Shown piece by piece: positions 1 to 10,284 of a stretch of DNA of 64,000 bases. The notes below the pieces were generated by a model. The model did no database searches. It was not told the origin of the DNA and was given only the letters and a program-made list of their open reading frames with translations. The stretch's first letter is position 1, and each line of letters begins with the position of its first letter. The DNA is from Trichaptum fuscoviolaceum (Eukaryota; Basidiomycota; Agaricomycetes; Hymenochaetales; Trichaptaceae). The stretch covers positions 186,001 through 250,000 of the forward strand of contig CAJSYZ010000010.1 in the NCBI GenBank assembly GCA_910574455.1, read 5' to 3'. A program made the translations under genes and the position numbers.

Positions 1-950
1 GGGACCCTGCTCCGGGGACGTGGGTGGGTCGCTCAACGGAGTGGCAACGGAATGCTGGAGAGCTATTTCTTCATCCGTCGCAGTAATGTAGAACGGCGCA
101 TCGTCAAGCGGGCAGTCGAACATGTTGAAGAGAGGCAAGTCGGAAGTAGAGTCCAGTGCAGGAGCGTTGTCGAAAGGGGCCAGAACTTCAGTCAAGGCAC
201 CTAGCAAGTACGAGTCTGACAGCTTGATGCCGTTGATATCGTCGCAAATCTTCTGAATCTGAGCGTCAACTTCCCAAACACCTTCTACGGCCGGATCGTA
301 GGAAGGTGTATGAGGAAGAGGACTCTCAGTGTTCACAGAAGCAGGGGACGACTCCGCTTCGACTTCGGCGGCTGCAGATTCATTTTCGTCGGCTTCCTGG
401 TTAAGGTCGGAGAGCGAATCCTTGAAGGATGGAAAGTTGTTCAAGAAGTCTTCATAGTCCACATACGGTCCCGGTACTTCTTCTTCTTCATAGTCTGACA
501 CGGTCTCGTCGGCCGCGAGACAGAGTTCGGCGACGTCGATACGAAGGTCGTGGATCATTGCTTCCAAATGTTCCTTTTCACAAGAGAGAATTGAAATAAC
601 GTCATCTTGCGCTGCGGCCTTCCGGGTGAGACGGTCGGAAGAAGCACGTAGGACAGAGATGGTTGAGCGCTGGGCCTTGGTGGTCTTCATGAGAGAACGG
701 GCATGTGCTGAGGCCTTCGCAGCCTTCGACTCGGAGTGAGTGAGAGCAGTCTTCAGGGAACTAACTTCAGCAGCGTGGGCGTCCTTGAGGTCGTCTAATG
801 CAACCTCGAGCTGGTTAGCGTGCGCACGAGCCTGGGCACACTGAAAGTCGGCCGCGGTGATCTTTGGCAGAGCACTCTCGAGGCCGGCGATCAGGTTTTG
901 GTTGGCAGTAACAAGGGTAGAGATGCGCTGCTTGTAGTAATTGTGTTTCT

Positions 951-970
951 GCCTTGAGTAGGGCTCCTCA
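951..970. repeat. hAT left end: target duplication plus terminal inverted repeat
   Basis: GCCTTGAG at 951-958 is followed by TAGGGCTCCTCA at 959-970. The partner sequences are at 2454-2473 in the expected mirrored order. Confidence 0.93.
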
Positions 971-1134
971 ACCGTACCGTATACGGGTACGGCCGTAATT
1001 CAAGTTTGCACCCTCGTTACGGTTACGGCCCGTAATTTTCCTCCCAAAAATCAGTTACGGTTACGGTACGTGCCGTATACGGGCCGTATACGGCAATTAC
1101 GGTATACGGGTATCGTGCGCAGCTAGTCTCTGAG

Positions 1135-1229
1135 TGTAGAGAGACGTGACGGAAAAGCAGCCTCTGCGCTGGAGCCCACCACGCCTGGCAGACAAGCACG
1201 CAGTTGGCGAGGAGGCGATCATCGGTCAC
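1135..1229 (-). pseudogene. F-box-like fragment captured in the hAT element
   Basis: The minus frame reads LLANCVLVCQAWWAPAQRLL then FRHVSL, the pattern of the second half of the F-box of Agaricomycete F-box proteins (leucine-rich, VC.AW, ...LF..V.L). Only about 30 codons resemble an F-box before the frame runs into the subterminal CCGTA repeats of the transposon. It probably came from a different gene than the ING-like fragment beside it. Confidence 0.45.
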
Positions 1230-1389
1230 GCGGCTGGAGGACGAGGGATGCCTCGTGGTCGCTGTTGACCGCCGTCACTCGTCTGCAAACACCGTTGCCG
1301 CGTTGATTTGCACGCCAACCGCGCTGGCCTGACTCGCACCGGGCATAGGAGACTGCATAGAGCGCAGAAAGTCGGACGGTGATGGTATC

Positions 1390-1832
1390 TGGTCAGTTGC
1401 AGAGATTGTGAGTTGGTGGGTACACTGTCTTTTTGACGAGCAGATGGGACTGGAATTCGGGAAGGGCGATGACGAGGTCGTTGAGGTATTATGATTGCGC
1501 GCGAAGCTCGTCTGCAGCCGTCGTCGCGATACGTATCTTGTCCTCCGCTCCTGGGCGCACCTTCTGCGCTCATCCGCAATCTCTCCAAGCAGCCACGGTC
1601 TCTCCTCGATCGAAGCTGAGCGGGTCTCGATGAGCTCAATCAGTTTGCAGATTTTCGAGGTTAGAGAGGCAACGGTCGACGTGAGCACGGAGTCGAGCTC
1701 GCGGAGGTCGGCAAAGATGTGGGAGAGGTCCAGAGGGAGGTGCGCATAGTCTGCAAGTAGATCAAGAGAGTATGAGGAAGCGTCCGGTTGCATGACCGCT
1801 GGCGTTGTCGATGCGATAAGCCTCGGCGACAC
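1390..1832 (-). pseudogene. ING (inhibitor of growth) N-terminal domain fragment captured in the hAT element
   Basis: The minus-strand frame contains LPLDLSHIFADLRELDSVL followed by a leucine-rich helix and the segment ERPWLLGEIADE. This resembles the N-terminal histone-tail-binding helical domain of ING proteins, subunits of histone acetyltransferase and deacetylase complexes. The homology continues in another frame (KIRIATTAADELRAQS, then after a stop YLNDLVIALPEF), so there is at least one frameshift and one stop. No C-terminal PHD finger is present. It is therefore a captured, broken fragment, not a working ING gene. The family call is from motif memory and needs a profile search. Confidence 0.55.
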
Positions 1833-2453
1833 GGATTGCGAGTCTGCTCGAGACTCCGAGTCCTGATCTAATAAGAAAAAGTGTCAGTTAAACATAATTA
1901 TCTGTAAGAAAGAATGCATTAGATTGGCCTCGAATGCAATGAAGACAATTTTAGGAGACTTACTGGTTTGGACTTGAAGAAAAGAGGAAGATCTCCCAAA
2001 GTAACGTGAGGATTGTAAAGAAAGGCATGACCGCGTGTCCAGGATGAACTCAAACGGTCAATGGTCAAGCAGACATCGGGTTCAAAGCCTAGTCCGTAAG
2101 CACAGAAGTGCCCTGCCCAACCATCTTGCCCTCCTCCACTTTCCAACACCTACAAAGGGGATACGGAGGGTGTCGACGGACATGGCAACGTGACTTGGGG
2201 TTTGCCAGTGTGTGAGAAAAGCTTAGTTATCACACATCTCGCGCGCGATTTGAGCCGGCGCGCTTAAGTGCGCTACGAGCGCTAGTCAAGCACATTCAAA
2301 CCCGTACCGTAACCGTATACGGCCCGTAATTGCAGATCTCAGTACGGTTACGGGCCGTATAAATACGGCCGTAATTTGGGTCTTCAAAAGTTGTTACGGT
2401 ACGGTGACGGTACGGGCCGTAACCGTACCGTAAACCGTAAAATACGGGTCGGG

Positions 2454-2473
2454 TGAGGAGCCCTAGCCTTGAG
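2454..2473. repeat. hAT right end: terminal inverted repeat plus target duplication
   Basis: TGAGGAGCCCTA at 2454-2465 is followed by GCCTTGAG at 2466-2473. After the duplication, family A sequence resumes without loss. Confidence 0.93.
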
Positions 2474-3702
2474 TACTCCACCTCAACGGAGCTGGCTTCT
2501 TACAACATCCCTATTGCAACAGTAAGCTCCAGAGTCGAGGTATATAACTGAAAATCAGTCCAATAATAGAGACGATGAGAATGGTAGAAGAACTGACTTT
2601 GAATACGATGACGATCAAGCGAGCGTCACCGTTTGTCCATGACAACCTATGGCTGGACGAGACAGTTTGAAAAGAGCCTTGACGACAGACTGTACCACGA
2701 CATTTCAGTCTAAGACGCGATGCAGACTGACATGAAACTTACCCTCGAGAGACACGACAACAATACGTAGGCTGTATCGTAATCACATGTTGGCTGATAG
2801 TCGCATGGCTGGATATTACACCGTCAGTCGCGGTCAGCCTGCACGGAAACGCAAGATTACAGTGATCTCTGGTTGCTGCAAAACGCGGTCGAATAGGAAC
2901 AATTCAGAGACAATGCTTTCTTCGCGGACTCCAGAAGTGGATGAGGTCGAGCAAGTCTCATCAAACGGAAAGAACAACATCGGATGTGGGCGGAGAGAAA
3001 ACAGACTGGATGCAGTCACAAGCTTAGTTGGACACCGTAAGTGCACACAGAGAGAGTTCTTGGTGAAAAGGCTGGAGGAGGTGAGACTGTTTATCTTGGT
3101 GGGATAGCGGGTAATATAAACCCCAGGGAGCAAGGCCCGGGTACGGTAGCAACATCCAGTTGAGAAAGCCAGAGAAAAAGGAGCGATGCAATCACTGATA
3201 CAATGAGGGGATGCACTATAGTCAAGAGCAAAGTGAGTAGAAGAGTGACGGAAGAGACAAATTGGATGGAAGAAATCGCTCTTCAGACCACAGCGCAAAT
3301 GTCGGGCGGCAAGTGATAAGTCTCCATGATTTTCGCGTTCACAGATATATCAGAGATTAGGCAAAGAATAGACGTCCTGACGGAAGTAGGGAAGCAAAAT
3401 AAGTTATTCAAGACAATCGACAACTCGGACGTGGAAGCAAATTTGATTCCGGTGTTAAGGGTATTTGTTGTGTCGAATTTGGGTCCGGAGTTCAGGGTCC
3501 GATGATCGGCGTCTATCCCGGCGCTCTTCTCTTACCTTCACGCCAGCTTCGCGCAAAACGAGGGAAGCGTCATAAACAGGTCTTAATACATTGTACAATA
3601 CAAAAGACATATATTCTCGATCATCCCAATCACTACATCGTCCAATATCAAATATTGAACACCCCGCTTTCTTGCGCAAGTCCGCACCACAGTTGATCTC
3701 AA

Positions 3703-6043
3703 TCACGCGACTGAATCGACCTGGGTATCAAGCCACTGATGCGACGAGAAAGTCAATATCTGATCAAGCTTTGGGGGGTGGTGACTAACCTCTTCAATTC
3801 GACTTCCATACTGCGGTCGGTTCATCATTGGGATGAAAGTGTTGTCTTCTTCCAAACTATTAGTACGGAAACTTTGGATCTCCTGATCGTCTTCGTCCGT
3901 AGTTTCTGGATCTGACATGTCTTCTACACTACCATATTCCTCTGGTACTTCGTGCGCATCACCCTGATCCACGGTAGGCGGCCTGAAGTCTTTGTCATAG
4001 GAAATCATCAGTGACAGTTCAAACTCGCACGTGAAACTGACTCACCGTGACCAGTATCCAGCCTCGATGACAAGCATGCTTCCGGTCCAATGCTACCACC
4101 AGATGCGACGTCCTCTACCGAAGGTCCGGCATAGAACGTCTTATACCTGACTTCGCCCGTCTCGGTCTCGTACCGCATGCGAACCTGCTCAAAAGTGTTT
4201 CGCCCTTTCACCGGAATGGTCACGTCCAATGTTCGTCCGTCGGATCCACCTCTGGCCACGGGCACATCAATCGTGGCTGAAACACCTGTGCCTTGTTGTT
4301 GCTTCGCAAAGTCTGGATTCGGACATTTCTTCGGCCTGTCGATCCTGAAGAGACGCTTCAAGCAGCTCGCCGTGTCCCAGTCCCAATCCAGGTTGGAGCG
4401 GCAGTATTCTCCCATGCGGTGACGCTGTCGGTGAGACTTTTTATAGCGCTCCCAGTACCTGAGAGAATTGGGATCCCAGTCTCGAGGCTCCCGAGCTTCC
4501 AAGAACTCCCTTGTCAAATTGTTCTCAACGACTGGAATGCTCCGCGCACGGTCAAGCGAGCGTTGCAATTCATCCTCCGATACATCAACAAAGGGTAGAT
4601 CAGCCAATGGATTTGAAAGTGAGCCGTGCTTCAGCGACATTGAGTCACCAGCATCCCTTCGGAGTTCGACGAGGGAGGCTAGAAGGCGGCGATTTCGTGC
4701 TGTGCATATGGTGAAAAAACTCCGAAGAATGACAGGAGTGTTTCTAGTTGTATTCCGGATTCTTCTGGGAAATAAATGCAGACTGTAACTGGGCATGAGT
4801 GATATACGGGTAGAAGATCCGATCTGCAAGTTGCTGATACTGCATTCCGGAATAGGTCAACTAGATCTTGACATGGAAAGGTAAACACTTACATGAGAAA
4901 CATACTATGAAATGCGCATAAAGGCAGTAAGTTCGCTAATTCCGGACATTCATTCGGTTCTATTGAAAAGGTTAGAATAGATTCAAACCAAAGACTGAAT
5001 GTAGAAATGAAAAGCGTTTTTAGTGGATGAGTATTATGGTTTGACAGTTGGACAATGAGGAAATGGCAAAGGAAAATCATAAGGAAGTATGTTGTTTCTA
5101 CGCAGCTATTGACGGCAGAAGAGGGTGAGCGGCGAAAACCGTCGTTCCTGCCAAGCTTTACGAATACTCTTGCCAAAAGGATACACACATCAGCGAAGAC
5201 TTCGATTTGGCTATGAGTAAGAGGCAGGGCAATAATAGTCAACAAATTGTCATTCATAAAAGCGAAGGACGCACCAACTCGAGTCTATGATCTCCAACAA
5301 TTTCAGCCGAAAACTAAGTGCAAGCTCCTCGGTGATCGTCTCCGGGAAATAATTAGTGTAGAAGTGAAGCTGTCCCCTCGCTACGCCAACCAGTAGAAGA
5401 AAGTACTTCTTTTCCGGATTTGAATCATCAAGCGCATTAGCTAGCGTCTCCAAGTGGAAGATGGGTTCGACTGCTGCAATCGCTACGTAGAAGTTGCCGT
5501 AGAAAGACCAGAACGTAGAGATTCGGATAAGAGCGGAGAGAGCGGCGGCGGATCGATACAGTGAATCCGATCTGAGGATCACGTCAGACTGCGAGTTAAT
5601 AGTACCTTCGCTGGCACTCACTGTGATTGTTTGACGAGGCCCTTCAATCCTGACACCTCATCTTTAGAAAAGTCGATTATGATGTCACTGAGAGATATAA
5701 GCTCTGTAGAATACAACCCATCATCGCCTTCCCAAAGATACTGAAAGATCCTATCCGGAGAAAGGGTTGCCACAGAGACACGGAATATGAACCGCTCTAA
5801 CTTTCTCCCAAAGAACTGGTAAAGGTATGTGTCGATTGTCCGACCCGTCCCTGGGATGTTGTCCATCGTCGCATTTGTTGACACCGTCAGGATAGAGCTC
5901 GAATCGTCATCGTCATCCCCATTTTTCCCATAACGGCCTCTATTGTTAAAAGATCGAAGATCAGTAAACTGTAGGTATTTGATGTCAGACTGCTCTGGTC
6001 GCTTCTTGAATGGGGCTTTGATGCGACTGAGAAGCTTCGGCAT
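3703..6043 (-). CDS. Family B copy 1, uncharacterised 687-aa protein (six exons)
   Basis: I do not recognise this family. Exons in transcript order: 6043-5622, 5571-5275, 5210-4893, 4839-4046, 3989-3790, 3735-3703. All introns are 35-65 nt with GT-AG ends, phases agree, and the joined frame is open for 687 codons. The start context gives a basic N-terminus (MPKLLSRIKAPFKKR). Conserved blocks across copies include PGTGRTIDTY near residue 70, PRRIRNT, MGEYCRSNLDWDWDTASC and RYETETGEVRYKTF; the tail from about residue 611 is acidic. No signal peptide is evident; weak hydrophobic helices in exon 3 could be buried. A TATA box lies about 60 nt upstream. Probably soluble; function unknown. Confidence 0.75.
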
Positions 6044-6097
6044 GGTTGAGCGAAGCCGCGGAGGATAAAGGGTGGGATGAGGGTTTGGGTCGGTGCG

Positions 6098-6106
6098 CTT
6101 TTTATA
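6098..6106 (-). promoter_or_regulatory. TATA box of B copy 1
   Basis: TATAAAAAG on the minus strand, about 60 nt before the ATG at 6043. The same position in copy 3 carries TATAAAAG. Confidence 0.6.
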
Positions 6107-6707
6107 GGAGTGTGGAATGAGGCTGTCCTTTGGGCGCTTATGCTGTGCGCATAGACATCACAGGCAAACGCCTCCTGGCTGTGTTCCATGTATATTAAGA
6201 ATCCTCTCAAACGCCCATCATGCAAGTCGGCAACCTGTCCAATGAACGGGCACAAGGCCCAGGAACATGACACTTCGCATGCTGATGGTATTCATATCGG
6301 CGCGGAAATAGCCAAAGCTAAGACCTTTGGGTGCCTTAAATTGGTATCCTTTAATGCGTTTTGATGAGCGCAGAGGTCCCGTGAATGTACGTGAACTGTT
6401 ATCACCGCCTTATCCTATATGAACACCGCGTTGTACTGCAGGCTTCGTCTGAAATGTGACACCTTGGGGCTTCTTGACATGAATTATTGTCCACACCGCC
6501 TCCGTGCGTCCTGAGACTTTGCAAAACCGTTGTTCGCTCTTCTAATCCTGTGCTGTGCACCCGTCAAGGTCTAGGTGTTTCTCGCCAAGCGCATTATAAC
6601 GACAATTGCTTGGCGCAATTGTGTCTAGGAACATGAAGCGGATGATGGAGCTCCCAGATTGCAAGTCCGAGTCGGCGACTTGAGCATCATGAACTTCCGG
6701 ATCCGAG

Positions 6708-7034
6708 TTACAAGCCCGGAGAGTGTAGATTCGGAGTCGAGCTAGATTGCCAGACGCAGGCTGAGGGATAGAACTTCTCTTCTTCCCATTGTTGCCCTTC
6801 CTTCAAGCGGAATGGGTCGTAAGCCTCAATATCCCCATTTACTCGCTGAATAGGTTCTCTAGAGTCCATACCTTCCCCTCGAGGGTCGCCAAACGACGGG
6901 CCAGGCGTATTGTCAGCGTCCTTCAAGAATAGAGACGATCCCCACACCACGGTGGCCTCGGCGTTCTCTTTGTTCTCTTTCTCGGCGAGTAAACCGCTCA
7001 GCGAGTTCTGGGATAAGCCGAGCTCGAGACGCAT
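6708..7034 (-). CDS. Conserved 108-codon open frame, possible exon
   Basis: An open minus-strand frame starts MRLELGLSQNSLSGLLA and includes KENKENAEA and SSLFLKDADNTPGPSFGDP. An equally long frame with few substitutions exists at 18319-18645, and a broken relative at 13362-13619. It is hydrophilic and rich in charged and small residues. It lies between decayed family A sequence and the promoter of B copy 1. It may be a leftover exon of an A-like gene rather than a free-standing gene, because flanking A sequence is degenerate. The function is not recognised. Confidence 0.3.
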   Translation of the reverse strand: MRLELGLSQNSLSGLLAEKENKENAEATVVWGSSLFLKDADNTPGPSFGDPRGEGMDSREPIQRVNGDIEAYDPFRLKEGQQWEEEKFYPSACVWQSSSTPNLHSPGL

Positions 7035-7089
7035 TCATAGTCCACAATTGGAGCTGCGTAAGACACCTCTGCAGCGGTCATAAGCGGAC

Positions 7090-7740
7090 TCGTCAATCAA
7101 AAGCACGTGAGAAACATGGCAAAGCTATGCATGCCGATGCTGACGAGATAGACCATTGTTTCAAGACACTCATGTTTACGGGTGAGTGTAGAGATAGCAC
7201 CATATCGTGCACTGCATTCGAGTGGCATGACTGGGAGAAGCGCACAGAGCAGAGATGGTTGAGTGCTGCGCTGTGCATGTCGGCTGCGGTGATCTTGAGG
7301 AGAGCATAGTCGAGACCGCAAGCTTTCCATCGGCAATGAGATAGGTGAAAGTGCGCTTTCAATAGAAGATGCGCTAGTGTCCTGAGTACTCGGATTCTTC
7401 TCCCCCTCATCTCTAAGGAGATCAAGAGCTCTGGACTTGATACATAGTATTATGACGATGTTAGCTTACAAGGATGATGAGAAAAGTGAAAGGATTGACT
7501 TTGCCTATTTTAAAGTGTAGGGAGAACGAGTGGCAATACTTGCAACCATCACCACCTGAGGCTGAGCGAGAAAGAGGGCCCAGAGTCGAAACTACTGCAG
7601 GGAGACTGAGAAGCGTCATGTCAGTCGGGTATGTAATGCAGACTGAACTAAGACTTACCCTCGAGAAACACGGTAACTGTGCGCAAACCCTATCATAACC
7701 ACAGGACGACCCGCCATTGAATTGAGCAAGATTACCGAGT
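7090..7740 (-). pseudogene. Degenerate family A fragment (copy 2b)
   Basis: Short islands match the intact A gene in order on the minus strand: the exon 2 boundary near 7660-7740 (CTTACCCTCGAGAAACAC on the plus strand), the exon 4 start near 7390-7440, and coiled-coil coding bits down to about 7100. Stops and indels interrupt every frame. The same arrangement recurs at 18690-19560. Confidence 0.55.
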
Positions 7741-9733
7741 TTGTTGTGGCAGAACCGGAGCAGAGCAGCTTGCTTGCTTTTCGAAGCGTATTCCGGAGTG
7801 CGAGGCAGGATAACTGCACAGGAAGGCGAGTACATTAGCCATTGTCGGTCGGAGGCGGGTGAGGGTGAAGGCAGAGAGCGAACAGGCGTGAAGAGAGAGA
7901 GAGGTGCTGCGGAAGAAGAGACGAGATACTGAGGGAAAGCGAAGTCGAGTGATAGGTCGCCAAACGTGCCTTCGAAGAGGCGTTCCATACAATGTGGTGC
8001 TGGTGTTGCGGAGCCCAGCCAGAAGGGGGCAGGGGATGAAGAGCTAGGGGCAGTAGTGGAAGGGATTACAGGGAGTTGCGGAGATTGATTCGCAGATCTT
8101 CTCCTTCTGAGGCGCGAACAATGAAGGGCTCGAATCGGAGGGATTGGGAGACTGCTTGGCAAACTCGGCGGAATCGGTCAACGGTAAAGACATAAGAACA
8201 GGAGACTGGATGGCATTGTCCGTCGTACTATAGCAGAACGGCGTTTCGTCAGGGGAGCAGTCGAAAATATTGAAGATAGGCAAGTCGGAAGCAGGCCCCG
8301 GCGCAGGAGCGTTGCCGAAAGGGGTCAGAACATTATTCAAGGCATGCAGCAGGAAAGAGTCAGAAAGCTTGAGGTCGTTGATATCATTGCATAGATTCAG
8401 GATCTGAGCGTCAACTTCCCAAACACCTTCTACGGCCGGATCGTAAGAAGGTGTATGAGGAGCACTCTCAGTATCCACAGAAGCAGGAGACGACTCCGCT
8501 TTGACCTCAGCGGCTGCAGAGAACTTTGTCTCGCGGTCGACGAGACCGTCTCAGACTATGATGAAGTACCAGGACCGTATGGAGTTCGGCGACGTCGATA
8601 CGAAGGTGATGGATCATTGTTTCCAGATGTTCCTTCTCAGAAGCGAGTGTAGAGATACAATGTTCTTGCGCTCTGAATTTCTGTACGAGATGGCTGGAGG
8701 AAGCGCGAAGGACAGAGGAGGTTGAGCGCTGCAATTTGGCGCTCTTCATGAGAGGTCGGGCATGCGATTTGGCCTTCGCAACCTTCGACTCCGAGGCAAT
8801 GAATGTAGTCTTCAGAGAACCGATTTCAACAGCGTGGGCGTCCTTGAGATCCTCCAGAGCAACTTCGTTTTGGATGGCATATGCGCGAGCCTGGGCGTTC
8901 TGAAGGTCTGCCGTGCGTGGTGATGTTTGGTAGAGCGCTACCGAGGGCAATGAGGTTCTGATTGGTAGTAGCAAGGGTGGAAATTCGCCTCTGCTAGAAA
9001 TTGTGCTCCTGTCTAGATTACTCCGCTTCAACGGAGCTGGCTTCTTCCATCATCCTTAAGCTCCAGAGTCGAGATATATAGCTGCAAAACAGTCAGCTAA
9101 CAGAGACAATGAGAGATGTAGAAGAACTGACTTTGAATACGATGACGATCAAGCGAGCGTCAGCGTTTGTAACCACGCCAACCTGGCGCTGATCGAGACA
9201 GAAGAGCCGAGACGGCAGAATGTACAGCGACAATTCAGTAAAGGACGCAAAGCAGACTGATATGAACCTTACACTCTAGAAACACAACAACCGCTCGTAG
9301 GCCGTATTGTAATCACAGGTTAGCTGATAGTCGCGTGGCTGGATACATATTACACCGTCAGCCGCAACCAGCCTACACGGAAACCCAAGCTTATGGTAGT
9401 CTCTGAATGCTTGAATAACGCCTGCGAATAGAGACAAATTAGACACGTCGCTTCTTTCGTGGGGTCTGGAAGTTGAGTGAGGTCGAGCAAGATGGTGGGT
9501 ACCATCGGACGGAAAAACAATGAAGGTGACTAATGGAAAGAAGGGAGAGCTAGATCTGGTTTTATACTTAGCTGGGCACCGTATGAGCGGAGAAGACTCC
9601 TTGGCGAAAAGGCTGGTGGAGGACTCTGAGGTAAGGCTGCACATCTTGATGTGAATAGCGGTGATATACAAGAAACATGGCGCAAATCCCTTGTACGGTA
9701 GCAACACCTACATAGTTGAGTTATCCGGAACAA
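7741..9733 (-). pseudogene. Family A copy 2, decayed
   Basis: Homology to the intact A gene is continuous on the minus strand: upstream exons around 9050-9700 (the conserved tail of exon 2 reads CDYNTAYERLLCF), coiled coil 9031-8507, and acidic tail 8478-7741 with recognisable pieces such as SYDPAVEGVWEVDAQI and MERLFEGTFGDLSLDFAFP. The frame changes several times and the central tail is shortened. The C-terminal end of the gene is missing or unrecognisable. No membrane-spanning exon 1 is readable. Confidence 0.75.
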
Positions 9734-10284
9734 AAGACATGATTTAGACAGTTAAGTGAGTGCGTCGAGAGGATGCAAAGTTGTCAAAACCAAGATGAGG
9801 ACGAGTGTAGTGAAATCAACAGATTGGATGGAAGAAAATCGCCAGAAAACCGCTCTTCAGCCGCAGCGCGAATTACCCAGTACACATCTCGATGATTTTT
9901 TGAGTCTTCGAGGTCATAAGTATATCTGAAGTTCGGCAGACTATAAGCTTCTTGACTGAAGTAGGGAAGCAAAATGTTGAAGTTCACGACGGTAGGTCGT
10001 CAAATGACGTGGAAGCAAATTTGCTTCCGGTGTTGAGGGTGTTTGTTGTGTCTTATTTAGGCTCCGGCGGAGTTCAGGGTCCAATGATCGGCGTCTATCC
10101 CGGCGCTCTTCTCTACCTTCACGCCAGCTTCGCGCCAAAATGAGGGAAGCGTCATAAATAGGCCCTAATACATTGTACAATACAAAGGACATATATTCTC
10201 GATCATCCCAATCACTACATCGTCCAATATCGAATATTAAACTTCCCGCTTTCCTGCGCAAGTCCGCACCACGGTTGATCTCAA
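9734..10284. other. Intergenic spacer between A copy 2 and B copy 2
   Basis: No gene seen. The stretch around 10020-10280 is shared with 3440-3700 and partly 15060-15310, the spacer downstream of the other B copies, showing that the repeat unit includes B 3' flanking DNA. Confidence 0.6.

Larger units (their letters stand above)
959..2465. mobile_element. Non-autonomous hAT-type element carrying gene fragments
   Basis: The element is 1507 bp, with perfect 12-bp terminal inverted repeats TAGGGCTCCTCA / TGAGGAGCCCTA and an 8-bp target site duplication GCCTTGAG on both sides, the signature of the hAT superfamily. Both ends are packed with subterminal repeats built on CCGTA/TACGG (for example CCGTATACGG), as expected for hAT transposase binding. 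No hAT transposase or BED-finger frame is present, so mobilisation would need a partner in trans. The interior holds an ING-like fragment and an F-box-like fragment. A third open stretch at 1919-2149 on the minus strand is not recognised. Confidence 0.9.
1..3300 (-). pseudogene. Family A copy 1, split by hAT insertion and cut by the window edge
   Basis: Reading the minus strand, this stretch matches the membrane-anchored coiled-coil gene that is intact at 32222-34499. Bases 1-950 hold part of the acidic tail and the coiled coil; 2474-3300 hold decayed counterparts of the upstream exons. The two halves are separated by a transposon at 959-2465, inserted just after the fourth exon begins. The C-terminal end lies beyond the left edge of the window. 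The upstream exons are rearranged: only their 3' ends align with the intact copy and no complete membrane-segment exon is readable. The product would be non-functional even without the insertion. Function of the family is unknown. Confidence 0.8.
6060..7060. repeat. Recently duplicated B-upstream segment (partner 17650-18660)
   Basis: This kilobase upstream of B copy 1 matches 17650-18660 almost base for base by eye, including the non-coding part with the ACATGAAGCGGATGATGGAG stretch. The corresponding region upstream of B copy 2 (12640-13400) is clearly more diverged. Apart from the short open frame at 6708-7034 I see no gene in it. Confidence 0.75.

Noticed and set aside
4177..4788. Plus-strand open frames opposite B exon 4 (also 10795-11195 and 15828-16325)
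   Set aside because: They are antisense shadows of a conserved exon, with no start context or splice structure of their own.
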